Source of the DNA: Aerosticca soli
GTDB lineage: Bacteria > Pseudomonadota > Gammaproteobacteria > Xanthomonadales > Rhodanobacteraceae
DNA: 64,000 bases
Assembly: GCF_003967035.1 (NCBI RefSeq)
Contig: NZ_AP018560.1
Location: 1,883,001-1,947,000, forward strand
Reading direction: 5' to 3'
The position numbers were made by a program, and so were the translations under genes. The notes below the pieces were generated by a model. That model did no database searches and had not been told where the DNA came from. It saw only the letters and a list, made by a program, of their open reading frames with translations. Each line of letters opens with the position of its first letter. Position 1 is the first letter of the stretch. Shown in pieces: positions 20,901-28,675 of the stretch.

Positions 20901-21919
20901 AGTAACCGAGTTCGATAATAGGAATACCAGTTGGCGATATTTTGTCCCGCCTTCACCCCGACAGGAGCAGCGACGCCTGAAATATCATTCTCGTTTACAC
21001 AATTTGCCTGATCCGCGGCATTGAACAACAAATTGCATTGGGTGCCCGAAGCAACATAATGCACCTGGTAACCTCCGATGGGTCCAGTTACATAGGTAAA
21101 ATATGATTTATAGGTCCAGTTGACACAGACACCCAGGTAAAGACTTCCCGACGCGCAACCCAAACTTTTCGCAGCCACCGGATAATGGCAAAGACCATCC
21201 GCCTGGAGCGTGGTTCCGCCTGGACACGTCATTCCTACATGATTGGCCGCATACCAGGTGTCAACGGGAGTGCCCTCGACCCATACCCGATGTCTGCACA
21301 TGGAACTTACGGGACCATAATCGCCCGAGTTACATTTCCAAGTATCCGTAGGCGCCACGGGATCACGGATGCATTGTGTCGGATCGGCTGGATTTTCATG
21401 ATAATTCGTCGCACAGCGAACGATCGGCGGACCAAGATCGGTCTTGCTGACCGGTAGATTCGTGTAATAATACAACGTGTGACTACCATCGGCACTGTCA
21501 TAATAAGTGGTTATATTCTGACTATGCGTCGTGTCCAGATAAGCGTCCTTGTATGCCGACGTCAATCCCGGAGAATTGGGATACGGCGTACCATTCGCAT
21601 GCACAGGCAGGGTATAAAGGATGGTTGGGTTGTAATAAATTCCATTGACGTTGGAATTCCTAGCTCCGTTAGCGCTTTGATCGGCTAGATAACCCCAATC
21701 CGGCATGAAATCGTAATTCATGGAGCCCGAATCATCCAGCATGAGCATCATGTTGGGCGGTAACGTGATCTGAACAATCAGCGGTGACGGATCTATAGTG
21801 ACTTCCGTCGCCTGCGCCAACGGCGCGATGAAAAAACCCAGCATCAATACCAGCAGACTGCTGCCCAGCAGTCGCCCGAGGACGGACACGGCCCTGCGCA
21901 TTAATCGATGCAAATGCAT
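17909..21919 (-). CDS. pilY1: Type IV pilus tip adhesin / assembly factor PilY1
   Basis: A 1336-residue exported protein with signal peptide (residues 1-37, ending PLAQA). A von Willebrand A-like segment starts with a MIDAS motif LDDSGSM (61-67). A cysteine-rich stretch at about 165-290 follows, and a C-terminal PilC/PilY beta-propeller (about 830-1300) contains GDADGNVW near 1051 and an EF-hand-like DLNGSGNVDTGD loop near 1263 that should bind calcium. It caps the pilus, promotes adhesion and counters retraction. The start at 21919 has GGAG eight bases upstream and gives a clean signal peptide; an ATG at 21961 overlapping the pilX stop (TGATG) is an alternative. About 18.5-21.9 kb is visibly AT-richer than all neighbours. 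Confidence 0.95.
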   Translation of the reverse strand: MHLHRLMRRAVSVLGRLLGSSLLVLMLGFFIAPLAQATEVTIDPSPLIVQITLPPNMMLMLDDSGSMNYDFMPDWGYLADQSANGARNSNVNGIYYNPTILYTLPVHANGTPYPNSPGLTSAYKDAYLDTTHSQNITTYYDSADGSHTLYYYTNLPVSKTDLGPPIVRCATNYHENPADPTQCIRDPVAPTDTWKCNSGDYGPVSSMCRHRVWVEGTPVDTWYAANHVGMTCPGGTTLQADGLCHYPVAAKSLGCASGSLYLGVCVNWTYKSYFTYVTGPIGGYQVHYVASGTQCNLLFNAADQANCVNENDISGVAAPVGVKAGQNIANWYSYYRTRLLMAKTGLLRTFAGLDSKFRVGFGSINGQNNSNLPTLNATFGATNVKVAEVQPLGDGSSGTQKASFWNWVTSIAANGETPLRNALDAVGQYYKTDQPWTTMSSDPNYAENEHKELACRQSYTILTTDGFWNDDTAPSGIGDQDGTVGSAISNPNGNSYTYTPALPYTDLNLTPYLQTVNSSCDSGYTRTLVGSTYICKKGTNPTQTPFCSAGWTLTTNQGFCTQTVTPVGNSDTLADVAMKYWKADLRPSTANVVPTNTDDPAFWQHMVTFTMGMGFPPVGITPSTATVDQIFSWSNGGSPITNFSWPTPASNSKYNIADLAHAAVNGHGGFYSATDPESFVAGLTSALRRASSRVGTGASLAANSTQTQTGTVAYQAYYYTIKWTGDLKAFNINSGVIGSTPIWTASTGMPTAGSRHIWSYNGTDYMEFKVSADGSLPALASDQLNALGGSASAQADMINYLRGDSSKDMAHGGSFRTREVSLGDIVDSQPIYVAAPGLDLFGMQTFTGTASYGTFAVDQASRSPSVYVAANDGFLHAFDAGSGLETYAYLPGAVITSGLKDLANPAYGDTVSHEYFNDGELTVADAYFGSAWHTVLVGSTGKGTAKSVYALDVTDPTNIQFLWERSAGDGKTNSNYIGQMTGKPVIAQTADGVWSVLMGNGYNSAAGKAALLQFGLSDGTLDVHQTTDTTGLAAPAVWIGTLANGISTVAYAGDADGNVWSFTLNTGSTTATATPSSSGVKLFTATDSSNNAQPITAGMSIGKDPQSGNVWIFFGTGKYLSRDDLADMSTQTWYGLIVSSTDSTNHPAVDGTTHKDRSALAQRSITSETAGDANTLPGRTVTTLTDASNITGKAGWYIDLLSPTGVDGAAVQQGERIVTPNVLNGLLIGTTRIPKAADACNPSGKGWIMAIDPFTGTNPSAVFFDLNGSGNVDTGDLINDKPAAGIGFASLPNNPIFVGSHMLVSFDNGTNTSVNTFSPPTVSALQRVSWRELISP

Positions 21920-21960
21920 GACAATGTGCTCCGAATGTCGATACGCTGCAGTTGTAGACA

Positions 21961-22572
21961 TCACGAACCTAACTTGACCATAGTCTGCAAGAAGACGACC
22001 GAGCGATTGCCGATTTCATCTGGCGGCGCGCTGCGCACGGTGATGCGGTAATACTTGCTACCGTTCTGCTGTGGCACGCACGGCGCGCCATAACTATTGC
22101 ATGTTGCATTTTGTTGTTGCCCGCCAGAGCCAACACCGGTACCTAGATGCTCGACGACGTATTGTGGTTGCCCAGCCGCAAGTGCTCCCGCATCAAACTG
22201 GGTGGGGTCGTTACCGGTGGTTACATTGATAATCTTGCCGGCGGGCAGATTCGGATCATTGAAGGGATTGGCGTAGCAAAGCCCTCCACCGCTGGCCTGG
22301 TCGCATTCGCGCGCGATGGTTTGATCGCTGGCGAGCTTGGCCATCGCCGCGCGCATGCCCGCCTCGGCGGCCTGAAAGGCGACTTGGCGGTCGTAGAGGT
22401 TGGCGGCCATCTTGTTCTGCAAGAGCGTGCCGCGAATGGCCGCCAGCCCGACCAGGGTGATGACGACCAGCAGCACCAGCGCCACGACCAGCGCCACGCC
22501 GCGCTGGCGACGCGACGCCGGCGAACTTGCGCGGCGATGGATGGTGATGGTGTTCGATGCGCGTGTGTGCAT
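21961..22572 (-). CDS. pilX: Type IV pilus minor pilin PilX
   Basis: A 203-residue PilX-family protein. The leader ends SRRQRG, and the mature helix VALVVALVLLVVITLVGLAA is followed by the family block NKMAANLYDRQVAFQAAEAG, which is typical of PilX rather than other minor pilins. Residue +1 is Val instead of Phe and the canonical Glu5 is replaced, as usual for PilX. It starts one base after pilW ends and its stop overlaps the possible upstream start of pilY1. Together with FimT, PilV, PilW and PilE it should form the priming complex at the pilus tip. Confidence 0.93.
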   Translation of the reverse strand: MHTRASNTITIHRRASSPASRRQRGVALVVALVLLVVITLVGLAAIRGTLLQNKMAANLYDRQVAFQAAEAGMRAAMAKLASDQTIARECDQASGGGLCYANPFNDPNLPAGKIINVTTGNDPTQFDAGALAAGQPQYVVEHLGTGVGSGGQQQNATCNSYGAPCVPQQNGSKYYRITVRSAPPDEIGNRSVVFLQTMVKLGS

Positions 22573-22573
22573 G

Positions 22574-23611
22574 TCAGTTCACCCGGTTGCGCACGGTGGT
22601 GACGGAAGTGAGGGTCCGTGTGATCGGCTTGGCATCGGTGCCGGCGCGCTGGTCGCTGCTTTGCAGCGTCAACGTGGCCTGCACCGCATCGACACTGGCC
22701 CAGTTGGTCACGGCATCGGCGGCCACGAAGTTCGCATTGCCGACCTGGTGAAAGGCCAGCGCGAGCCCGGTCACGCCGCGCACCATTTCCTCGGCAACGG
22801 GAGCGGCCACGCCGGTACTGCCGGTTTCCACGACCCGGCGGTACAGCGACTTGCCGCCATCGGCATTGTTGCCCACGTACCAGTCGGCGGCGGAAAGCTT
22901 CGATGCCATGCCGTTGACGTGGAAGTTGTAGCTGCCGCTGCCGCTGCACGAGGTGGGATAGTGCAAGTCCTGCGTGCAATTGCCCGGCGTGCCGCTGGTG
23001 CCGTAGCTGTATGTCCCAGCGGAGACGCTGCTGATCTGCACCAGGGCCGCGTGATCGGTATCGCAGACGACGATGATGTCGCCCGCCTGGAAGCCAGGAC
23101 TCGCCTCGTTGAAGGTGAACGCACCGGGCGTACTGGTCTTGACGCTGACGCCACCGTTCTGCGCGCCGATCAGCATGAGCGATACGGTGCCGGTAACTTT
23201 CTGCGCGGCGCCGGTGCCGACGGTGACGGATGGGTCGGGCTGGCTGCTGGTGAAGCCGACGAGGGCATTGTTCCAGTCCGCCCACCAGTCGGTGCCACCG
23301 TTGAAGGGCCCGTTCTTGAGCACGTTGACGACGCGGCCGCTGTTGTCGCAGCCGGTCATGCCGGCGGTGCGAATGTCGCGTGCCATCATCTCGAAGGCGA
23401 CGCGCGCGTTCTCCTGCACGTCGACCAGTGCCTGATTGGTGCGGTAGGTCTGCTGGCCGGCCAGGAACACGCTGGCGGCACCGGCGATGACGATGAGGCC
23501 GAGCAGCATCGCGACCATCAGCTCGATCAGGGTGAAGCCGGCCGGCGCCGAGCGCGTCCGGGCGGCATCCCTGCGCGGCGCATGCACACATGCCGGATGG
23601 CGGATACTCAT
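22574..23611 (-). CDS. pilW: Type IV pilus minor pilin PilW
   Basis: A 345-residue prepilin with cleavage site APAG/FTLIELMVAMLLGLIVIAG (Gly25). It then has the PilW-type region QTYRTNQALVDVQENARVAFEMMARDIRTAGMTGCDN and a large globular domain with a final TLTSVTTVRNRVN, all family-typical. The ATG at 23611 overlaps the pilV stop (TGATG), so the two are coupled. The 25-residue leader shares RRDAART with the pilE leader, as if the two were copied from one another. Confidence 0.93.
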   Translation of the reverse strand: MSIRHPACVHAPRRDAARTRSAPAGFTLIELMVAMLLGLIVIAGAASVFLAGQQTYRTNQALVDVQENARVAFEMMARDIRTAGMTGCDNSGRVVNVLKNGPFNGGTDWWADWNNALVGFTSSQPDPSVTVGTGAAQKVTGTVSLMLIGAQNGGVSVKTSTPGAFTFNEASPGFQAGDIIVVCDTDHAALVQISSVSAGTYSYGTSGTPGNCTQDLHYPTSCSGSGSYNFHVNGMASKLSAADWYVGNNADGGKSLYRRVVETGSTGVAAPVAEEMVRGVTGLALAFHQVGNANFVAADAVTNWASVDAVQATLTLQSSDQRAGTDAKPITRTLTSVTTVRNRVN

Positions 23612-24087
23612 CACAGCATGCCCCGGGTGAGTACGGTCTGTGTATGGCTGCCGCCGGTGCCGGCGCGGCTGTCGTCGAAGGTGATGGTGACCGTGCAATC
23701 CACATTGTTGCCGGTGGCCGTGCAGGCGATCGCGCCGGTGGTGCTGTCGGCCTTGCCGAGGTTGTTGCCCAGTTGCTGGCACCACTGGTTGAGCTGGTAG
23801 TTGGCCAGCGAACCGGAAGCATCCGGGCAGGCCGTGGCCTTGATCGGCTGGGCGGTGTTGTACTGACCAGCGCTGGCACTGGCGTAGTCGGCACGCATGG
23901 CATCCATGATGGAATAACTGGCGATGGTGGCCATGCTGCGCGCCATGGCGCTGTTGTTGGTAGAAAGGGACTTGGCCAGCAAGGCCCCCATGCCGAGAAA
24001 CCCGATGGAAAGCACCAAAACGGCCACCAACACTTCGATCAGGCCGACGCCCCTCTGGCGTTTCTCAAAAAATGGCGGCTGTTTCAT
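23611..24087 (-). CDS. pilV: Type IV pilus minor pilin PilV
   Basis: A 158-residue prepilin, leader MKQPPFFEKRQRG, cleaved before VGLIEVLVAVLVLSIGFLGMGAL (Glu at mature position 5), the PilV/GspI-like signature. The chosen ATG at 24087 forms an ATGA overlap with the fimT stop; an in-frame ATG at 24093 would add two residues. Four cysteines in the globular part could form disulfides. Second gene of the operon. Confidence 0.9.
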   Translation of the reverse strand: MKQPPFFEKRQRGVGLIEVLVAVLVLSIGFLGMGALLAKSLSTNNSAMARSMATIASYSIMDAMRADYASASAGQYNTAQPIKATACPDASGSLANYQLNQWCQQLGNNLGKADSTTGAIACTATGNNVDCTVTITFDDSRAGTGGSHTQTVLTRGML

Positions 24088-24689
24088 GGGCATGCACCGG
24101 ATGAGGTGACGACGCTCAGCGACGAACCGGCAGTCATGTTGACGATGCGGTGGTTGTTCGTGCTGATCGCGTCAGTACAAATGTCAGCGACCTGCCCCGC
24201 ATACGGCTTGCTGTCACCGATCGCGACGGCCAGTCCGTCGCCGCCGAAACGCAGGGCCTTGAGGTTGCCTTTGAGCCTGATCGGCGCTTGCAAACCGGCG
24301 ACGCCCGTACCGACCTTGGTGGCAGCGCCGGCGATCAGCAGATAGACGGCCCCCGTTTCCGTGCCGCAGGCAGTGCCCAGGGTGTCGCCGCCGTTGGTCG
24401 ACGCGTCATTGCTGCATAGCTGAGCACTGGCATTGCGCTTGATCGCCTCGACCCGGCCGGCATTCACGGCGGCGACCACTTCGTTGGCGGCGGTATTGAG
24501 CCGGCTCGACAAGGTGATCGAACGAAAACTGGGCACTGCCATGGCCAACAGCACCACGGCCACCACCAGGGTGATCATCAGTTCGATCAAGGTCACCCCG
24601 GCCTGGCAGCCCGCGACGGGCCATGAGGATTCCGCCCGCAGCTTCATGCAGCCTCGTGTGCAGCGCCTTCGCAAGGACTCAAGCCCCAT
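24084..24689 (-). CDS. fimT: Minor pseudopilin FimT/GspH family
   Basis: First gene of the minor-pilin operon, 201 residues. The leader ends GCQAG and is cleaved before VTLIELMITLVVAVVLLAMAVPSF. The next block, FRSITLSSRLNTAANEVVAAVNAGRVEAIKRN (mature 24-55), is the GspH/FimT signature. The ATG at 24689 is used; an ATG at 24647 with GAGG six bases upstream would give a 17-residue leader and is equally plausible. FimT proteins have been linked to DNA binding in natural transformation of relatives; whether this one does so cannot be judged here. Confidence 0.88.
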   Translation of the reverse strand: MGLESLRRRCTRGCMKLRAESSWPVAGCQAGVTLIELMITLVVAVVLLAMAVPSFRSITLSSRLNTAANEVVAAVNAGRVEAIKRNASAQLCSNDASTNGGDTLGTACGTETGAVYLLIAGAATKVGTGVAGLQAPIRLKGNLKALRFGGDGLAVAIGDSKPYAGQVADICTDAISTNNHRIVNMTAGSSLSVVTSSGACP

Positions 24690-24823
24690 GTCATGGTTTC
24701 CCCTGTGCTGACCACCTTAACCTCCCATGGCGGAAGCCGGCCAAGCTCCACCGGATGAGTGGCAGGTTTTCGCCGACCGGCGTGCTGATGAGCTGCCGGA
24801 ATTGCCCACATTGTGCCGGGAGC

Positions 24824-24853
24824 TTGCAGGCCGCTCTCGATGGACCGTAAACT
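24824..24853 (+). promoter_or_regulatory. Promoter of tRNA-Thr
   Basis: TTGCAG (24824-24829) and TAAACT (24848-24853), spacer 18 bp, 13 bp before the tRNA. The 24690-24866 interval otherwise holds nothing recognisable apart from whatever promoter drives fimT leftward. Confidence 0.6.
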
Positions 24854-24866
24854 TTCAAACTTACCC

Positions 24867-24942
24867 GCCGGAATAGCTCAGCTGGTAGAGCGGCGCATTC
24901 GTAATGCGTAGGTCGTAGGTTCGAATCCTATTTCCGGCACCA
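24867..24942 (+). tRNA. tRNA-Thr (anticodon CGT)
   Basis: Complete 76-nt cloverleaf: acceptor GCCGGAA/TTCCGGC, D-arm TAGCTCAGCTGGTAGAGC, anticodon loop TTCGTAA (CGT), T-loop TTCGAAT, encoded CCA. No integrase or tRNA-fragment repeat nearby, so not an occupied attachment site. Confidence 0.97.
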
Positions 24943-25027
24943 GGTTTCCAGGCGCACGCCGGTTGGCAAAGCCGCCGGCGGCATCCATGTCGTCGGCATT
25001 GTTCGCCTGTTCCCGAGGCCGAGGCAG

Positions 25028-26458
25028 ATGCCGATCCGCTCCCCGCTTGCATCGACCGCCAGCCGCCTGCTCGCCGAGCAGGCGCTGAGTCGTGCGGCCG
25101 GTGCGCCGCTGATCGCCGGCAACGCGGTCGAGCTGCTGATCGACGCGCCGGCGCATTACGAGGCCTGGCTGCGGGCGATCCGCGGCGCCGGGCGTTACAT
25201 CCTGCTCGAGAACTACATCATCCGCGACGACGAGGTCGGCCGCGCCTTCCGCGACGCGCTGGCCGAACGTGCCCGCGCCGGCGTGCGGGTGGCGGTGATC
25301 TATGACTGGATGGGTTGCCTCGTCCAGACACGGCATGGCTTCTGGCAAGCGCTGCGCGAGGCCGGCGGCGAGGTGCGCGTGTTCAACCCGCCGCGCCTGG
25401 GCCAGCCGTTCGGCTGGCTGAGCCGCGACCACCGCAAACTGCTCACCGTCGACGGCGTGCAGGGCTTTCTTTCCGGCGTGTGCATCAGCGCCAAGTGGCT
25501 GGGGGATCCCAGGCGAGGCATCCCACCGTGGCGGGACACCGGCGTGGCCCTGCGCGGCCCGGCCGTCGCGGAGCTGGAGCAGGCCTTCGTGCAGAGCTGG
25601 CAGAGCCTGGGGCCGCCGCTCGACTTTGCGCTGGGCGAGCCGGCCGTCGCCGGCGAAGTCGCCCTGCGCGTGATCGCCACGCAACCGGCTACGGCCGGCA
25701 TGTACCGGCTGGACCAGCTGATCGCGGCGATGGCGCGCAAGACGCTATGGCTGACCGACGCCTATTTCGTCGGCGTGGCGCCTTACGTGCAGGCGCTTGC
25801 CGCCGCCGCGCGCGACGGTGTGGACGTGCGCCTGCTGGTGCCCGGCAGCAGCGACATCCCGGTGGTCGCCGGGCTGTCGCGCGCCGGCTACCGGCCGCTG
25901 CTCAAGGCCGGCGTGCGCGTGTTCGAATGGAACGGCTCCATGCTGCACGCCAAGACCGCAGTGGCCGACGGCCTGTGGGCGCGAGTGGGTTCATCCAACC
26001 TCAACGTGGCCAGCTGGCTCAACAACCACGAGCTCGACGTGGCCATCGAGGATGCCGGTTTCGCCACGCAATTGGCCGCGCAGTACGAACAGGATCTGAC
26101 CCATGCCACCGAGATCGTCCTGGCGCCGCGACGCCGCTTGCGTGGCGAGCGCGTGCGCAGCAGTCACGCACGGCCCCACCGGCCTCATGGCGCGGGAGGC
26201 AGCTCCAGCCGCGCTGCGGCCGGTGCCCTGCGCATCGCCAACACCGTCGGCGCCGCACTGACCGACTACCGCGAGCTCGGCGACACCGAAACCGCGCCGC
26301 TGCTGGCCGCCATGTGCGTGCTGCTGCTCATCGCGCTGATCGGTGCCCGCTGGCCCGCCGTGCTGGCCTGGCCGCTGGCGGCCGGCGCGGCGTGGACCGC
26401 CTTCAACCTCGGCGTGCGGCTTTGGCAACGGCTGGACCGCAGGCGCCGCAGGCCTTGA
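25028..26458 (+). CDS. Phospholipase-D-superfamily cardiolipin synthase-like protein
   Basis: A 476-residue protein with two HKD motifs: HRKLLTVDG (His135) with a following G/S, and HAKTAVADG (near His307) with GSSNLN after it. These are the paired active-site halves of the PLD/cardiolipin synthase superfamily, most like ClsB. It would transfer phosphatidyl groups at the inner membrane. Unlike classical ClsA it has no N-terminal membrane anchors; instead it carries a basic linker (about 360-390) and two hydrophobic segments at about 420-460. The ATG is only three or four bases after GAGG. It lies just downstream of tRNA-Thr and upstream of fadD; a shared lipid role is possible. Confidence 0.88.
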   Translation: MPIRSPLASTASRLLAEQALSRAAGAPLIAGNAVELLIDAPAHYEAWLRAIRGAGRYILLENYIIRDDEVGRAFRDALAERARAGVRVAVIYDWMGCLVQTRHGFWQALREAGGEVRVFNPPRLGQPFGWLSRDHRKLLTVDGVQGFLSGVCISAKWLGDPRRGIPPWRDTGVALRGPAVAELEQAFVQSWQSLGPPLDFALGEPAVAGEVALRVIATQPATAGMYRLDQLIAAMARKTLWLTDAYFVGVAPYVQALAAAARDGVDVRLLVPGSSDIPVVAGLSRAGYRPLLKAGVRVFEWNGSMLHAKTAVADGLWARVGSSNLNVASWLNNHELDVAIEDAGFATQLAAQYEQDLTHATEIVLAPRRRLRGERVRSSHARPHRPHGAGGSSSRAAAGALRIANTVGAALTDYRELGDTETAPLLAAMCVLLLIALIGARWPAVLAWPLAAGAAWTAFNLGVRLWQRLDRRRRRP

Positions 26459-26489
26459 TCGGCTCGGCGAGGCGACATCGCAACGCAGC

Positions 26490-26518
26490 TTGAGGCGCAT
26501 GCGAACGCATGTTTGAAT
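26490..26518 (+). promoter_or_regulatory. Candidate fadD promoter with palindrome in its spacer
   Basis: TTGAGG (26490-26495) and TTGAAT (26513-26518) with a 17-bp spacer form a weak sigma-70 promoter 38 bp before fadD. The spacer contains a perfect inverted repeat CATGCG-AA-CGCATG at 26498-26511, placed as a repressor site would be. The palindrome is certain; the assignment of promoter and regulator is inference. Confidence 0.45.
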
Positions 26519-26555
26519 CGGCCCGGCACAAGCCTTTCGATTAAGGATCGAGTCC

Positions 26556-28232
26556 ATGAGCAACGAGCGACCGTGGCTGGCCCATTACCCTCCCGGCGTC
26601 CCCGCCGAGATCGATGTCAATCGCTACGCCTCGCTCACCGCGATCGTGGAAGAGGCTTTTGCGCGCTATCGCGAACACCCGGCCTTCCATAATTTCGGCA
26701 AGACCCTCAGCTACGCCGACATCGACGCACTGAGCCGCGCCTTCGCCGGCTACCTGAGCGGCGAGCTCGGCCTGGTCAAAGGCGACCGGGTTGCGATCAT
26801 GCTGCCCAACGTCCTGCAATATCCGGTCGCCCTGTTCGGCGCCCTGCGCGCGGGCCTGGTGGTGGTCAACACCAATCCGCTGTATACGCCCCGGGAGCTC
26901 AAGCACCAGCTAGTCGATTCCGGCGCCAAGGCGATCGTCATCCTCGACCATTTCGCGCTCACCCTGCAGGAAGTCATCGCCGAGACGGCGGTCGAGCACG
27001 TGGTCATCACCGGCATCGGCGATCTGCTCGGCTTTCCCAAGGGGCCGCTGGTCAATTTCGTGCTGCGCCATGTCAAGAAGATGGTGCCCGCGCACGCCCT
27101 GTCCAAAGCCGTGCGCTTCAAGACGGCGCTCGAGCGTGGCGTCCGGCATCCGCTGCCGGCGGTGACGCAGACCCTGGACGACCTGGCCTTTCTGCAATAC
27201 ACCGGCGGCACCACCGGCGTGGCCAAGGGGGCCATGCTCACCCATCGCAACATGGTCGCCAACGTGTTGCAGGCCGGCGCCTGGATCGGGGTCAGCCTGA
27301 AGCCCGGCCGGGAAACCGTGATCACCGCGCTGCCGCTCTATCACATCTTTTCGCTGACCGCGAACGCGCTGGTGTTCATGCACCTGGGCGGCTTGAGCTG
27401 GCTGATCACCAACCCGCGCGACATGCCCGCCTTCGTCAAGGAATTGCGCGCGTCGAAGTTCACCGCCATCACCGGCGTCAACACGCTGTTCAACGCCTTG
27501 TTGAATACGCCGGGTTTCGCCGAACTCGATTTCTCCCACCTGCGCCTGAGCCTGGGCGGCGGCATGGCGGTCCAGCGGGCGGTGGCCGAGCGCTGGAAGA
27601 AAGTCACCGGCTGCACCCTGATCGAAGCCTACGGCCTCACCGAGACCTCGCCCGCCGCCTGCATGAATCCGCTCGACCTCAAGGCTTACAACGGTTCGAT
27701 CGGCCTGCCGATTCCATCGACCGAAGCGGCGATCTGGTCGGAGGACAACCAGCCGCTGCCGCCCGAGGCGGTGGGCGAGCTGATGATCCGCGGCCCGCAG
27801 GTCATGAAAGGCTACTGGAACCGCCCGGACGAAACCGCCAAGGTGCTGACACCGGATGGCTGGCTGCACACCGGCGACATCGCCCGGATGGACCGGGAGG
27901 GCTTTTTCTACATCGTCGACCGCAAGAAGGACATGATCCTGGTGTCCGGCTTCAACGTCTACCCGAACGAGATCGAGGATGTCCTGATGCAGCACCCGGG
28001 CATTGCCGAGGTGGCCGCCGTGGGCGTGCCGGACGAGCACTCCGGCGAGGCGGTGAAGCTGTTCGTGGTGCGCAAGGACCCGGCACTCACCATCGAGGAC
28101 ATCAAGGCGTTTTGCCGCGAAAACCTGACCGGCTACAAGCGCCCCAAACACATCGAGTTTCGCGACACCCTGCCCAAGAGCAACGTCGGCAAGATCCTGC
28201 GCCGCGCGTTGCGTGATGAGTCTCCACGCTGA
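26556..28232 (+). CDS. fadD: Long-chain fatty-acid--CoA ligase
   Basis: Adenylate-forming acyl-CoA synthetase of 558 residues, activating fatty acids for beta-oxidation and lipid synthesis at the inner membrane. Seen: P-loop [16 protein letters not shown] (about 214-229), the central motif [11 protein letters not shown], the hinge block [16 protein letters not shown] followed by [20 protein letters not shown], and the C-terminal lysine region [10 protein letters not shown]. Length matches FadD. SD AAGGA lies eight bases upstream of the ATG. The upstream palindrome suggests fatty-acid-dependent repression. Confidence 0.96.
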   Translation: MSNERPWLAHYPPGVPAEIDVNRYASLTAIVEEAFARYREHPAFHNFGKTLSYADIDALSRAFAGYLSGELGLVKGDRVAIMLPNVLQYPVALFGALRAGLVVVNTNPLYTPRELKHQLVDSGAKAIVILDHFALTLQEVIAETAVEHVVITGIGDLLGFPKGPLVNFVLRHVKKMVPAHALSKAVRFKTALERGVRHPLPAVTQTLDDLAFLQYTGGTTGVAKGAMLTHRNMVANVLQAGAWIGVSLKPGRETVITALPLYHIFSLTANALVFMHLGGLSWLITNPRDMPAFVKELRASKFTAITGVNTLFNALLNTPGFAELDFSHLRLSLGGGMAVQRAVAERWKKVTGCTLIEAYGLTETSPAACMNPLDLKAYNGSIGLPIPSTEAAIWSEDNQPLPPEAVGELMIRGPQVMKGYWNRPDETAKVLTPDGWLHTGDIARMDREGFFYIVDRKKDMILVSGFNVYPNEIEDVLMQHPGIAEVAAVGVPDEHSGEAVKLFVVRKDPALTIEDIKAFCRENLTGYKRPKHIEFRDTLPKSNVGKILRRALRDESPR

Positions 28233-28312
28233 GGCGTTTTCCTGCGCGCGCGGCGCATCCGGCGATGACGATGAAGCCGCTCGGCGCCACCCGAATGCGC
28301 CCGCACGAGGCT

Positions 28313-28675
28313 TCAATCACTCCACGGTTCGAGGATGTCGGCATAGCCGCCGAGCAGGTTCCACAGCGGCACCTGCTTGTCCTCGGGGATGTGCGAATAG
28401 GCCATGCCCAGGTGATGCGGCGAGAGCCGGGCGACCACGGCCTCCAGATGGATGTGCAGATCACGCCCGAAGATGAGGTCCAGCACCCATGTCTCACCGG
28501 GCTGTCCCTGCCAGTCGGGCGGCCGGCGCAGCAAGGCGCCGCTGGCGGAGATGTCGACGAGTTCGGTGGGATGCGAGCGTTCGCCGCGGCTCATCAGCAC
28601 GGTCGTCTCGATGCGCATCCGCGCCGGCCGCAGATGCCCGGCGCCGGCACCCCTGCCCTTGTCCTCATCCTGCAT
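28313..28675 (-). CDS. PilZ-domain protein
   Basis: A 120-residue protein with a PilZ fold signature DISASG (41-46, the D/NxSxxG loop) followed by the beta-strand pattern and HHLGMAYSHI near the end. The N-terminal arginine motif is imperfect: R16, R19 and R21 in LRPARMR instead of RxxxR. Binding of cyclic di-GMP is therefore likely but not assured. The start is set at 28675 because GGGAGG lies five bases upstream; a longer form in the same frame has no ribosome-binding site. Convergent with fadD (80 bp). Confidence 0.8.
   Translation of the reverse strand: MQDEDKGRGAGAGHLRPARMRIETTVLMSRGERSHPTELVDISASGALLRRPPDWQGQPGETWVLDLIFGRDLHIHLEAVVARLSPHHLGMAYSHIPEDKQVPLWNLLGGYADILEPWSD

Noticed and set aside
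24867-24942. tRNA-Thr as an integration site
   Set aside because: No integrase, no partial tRNA repeat and native-looking genes on both sides.
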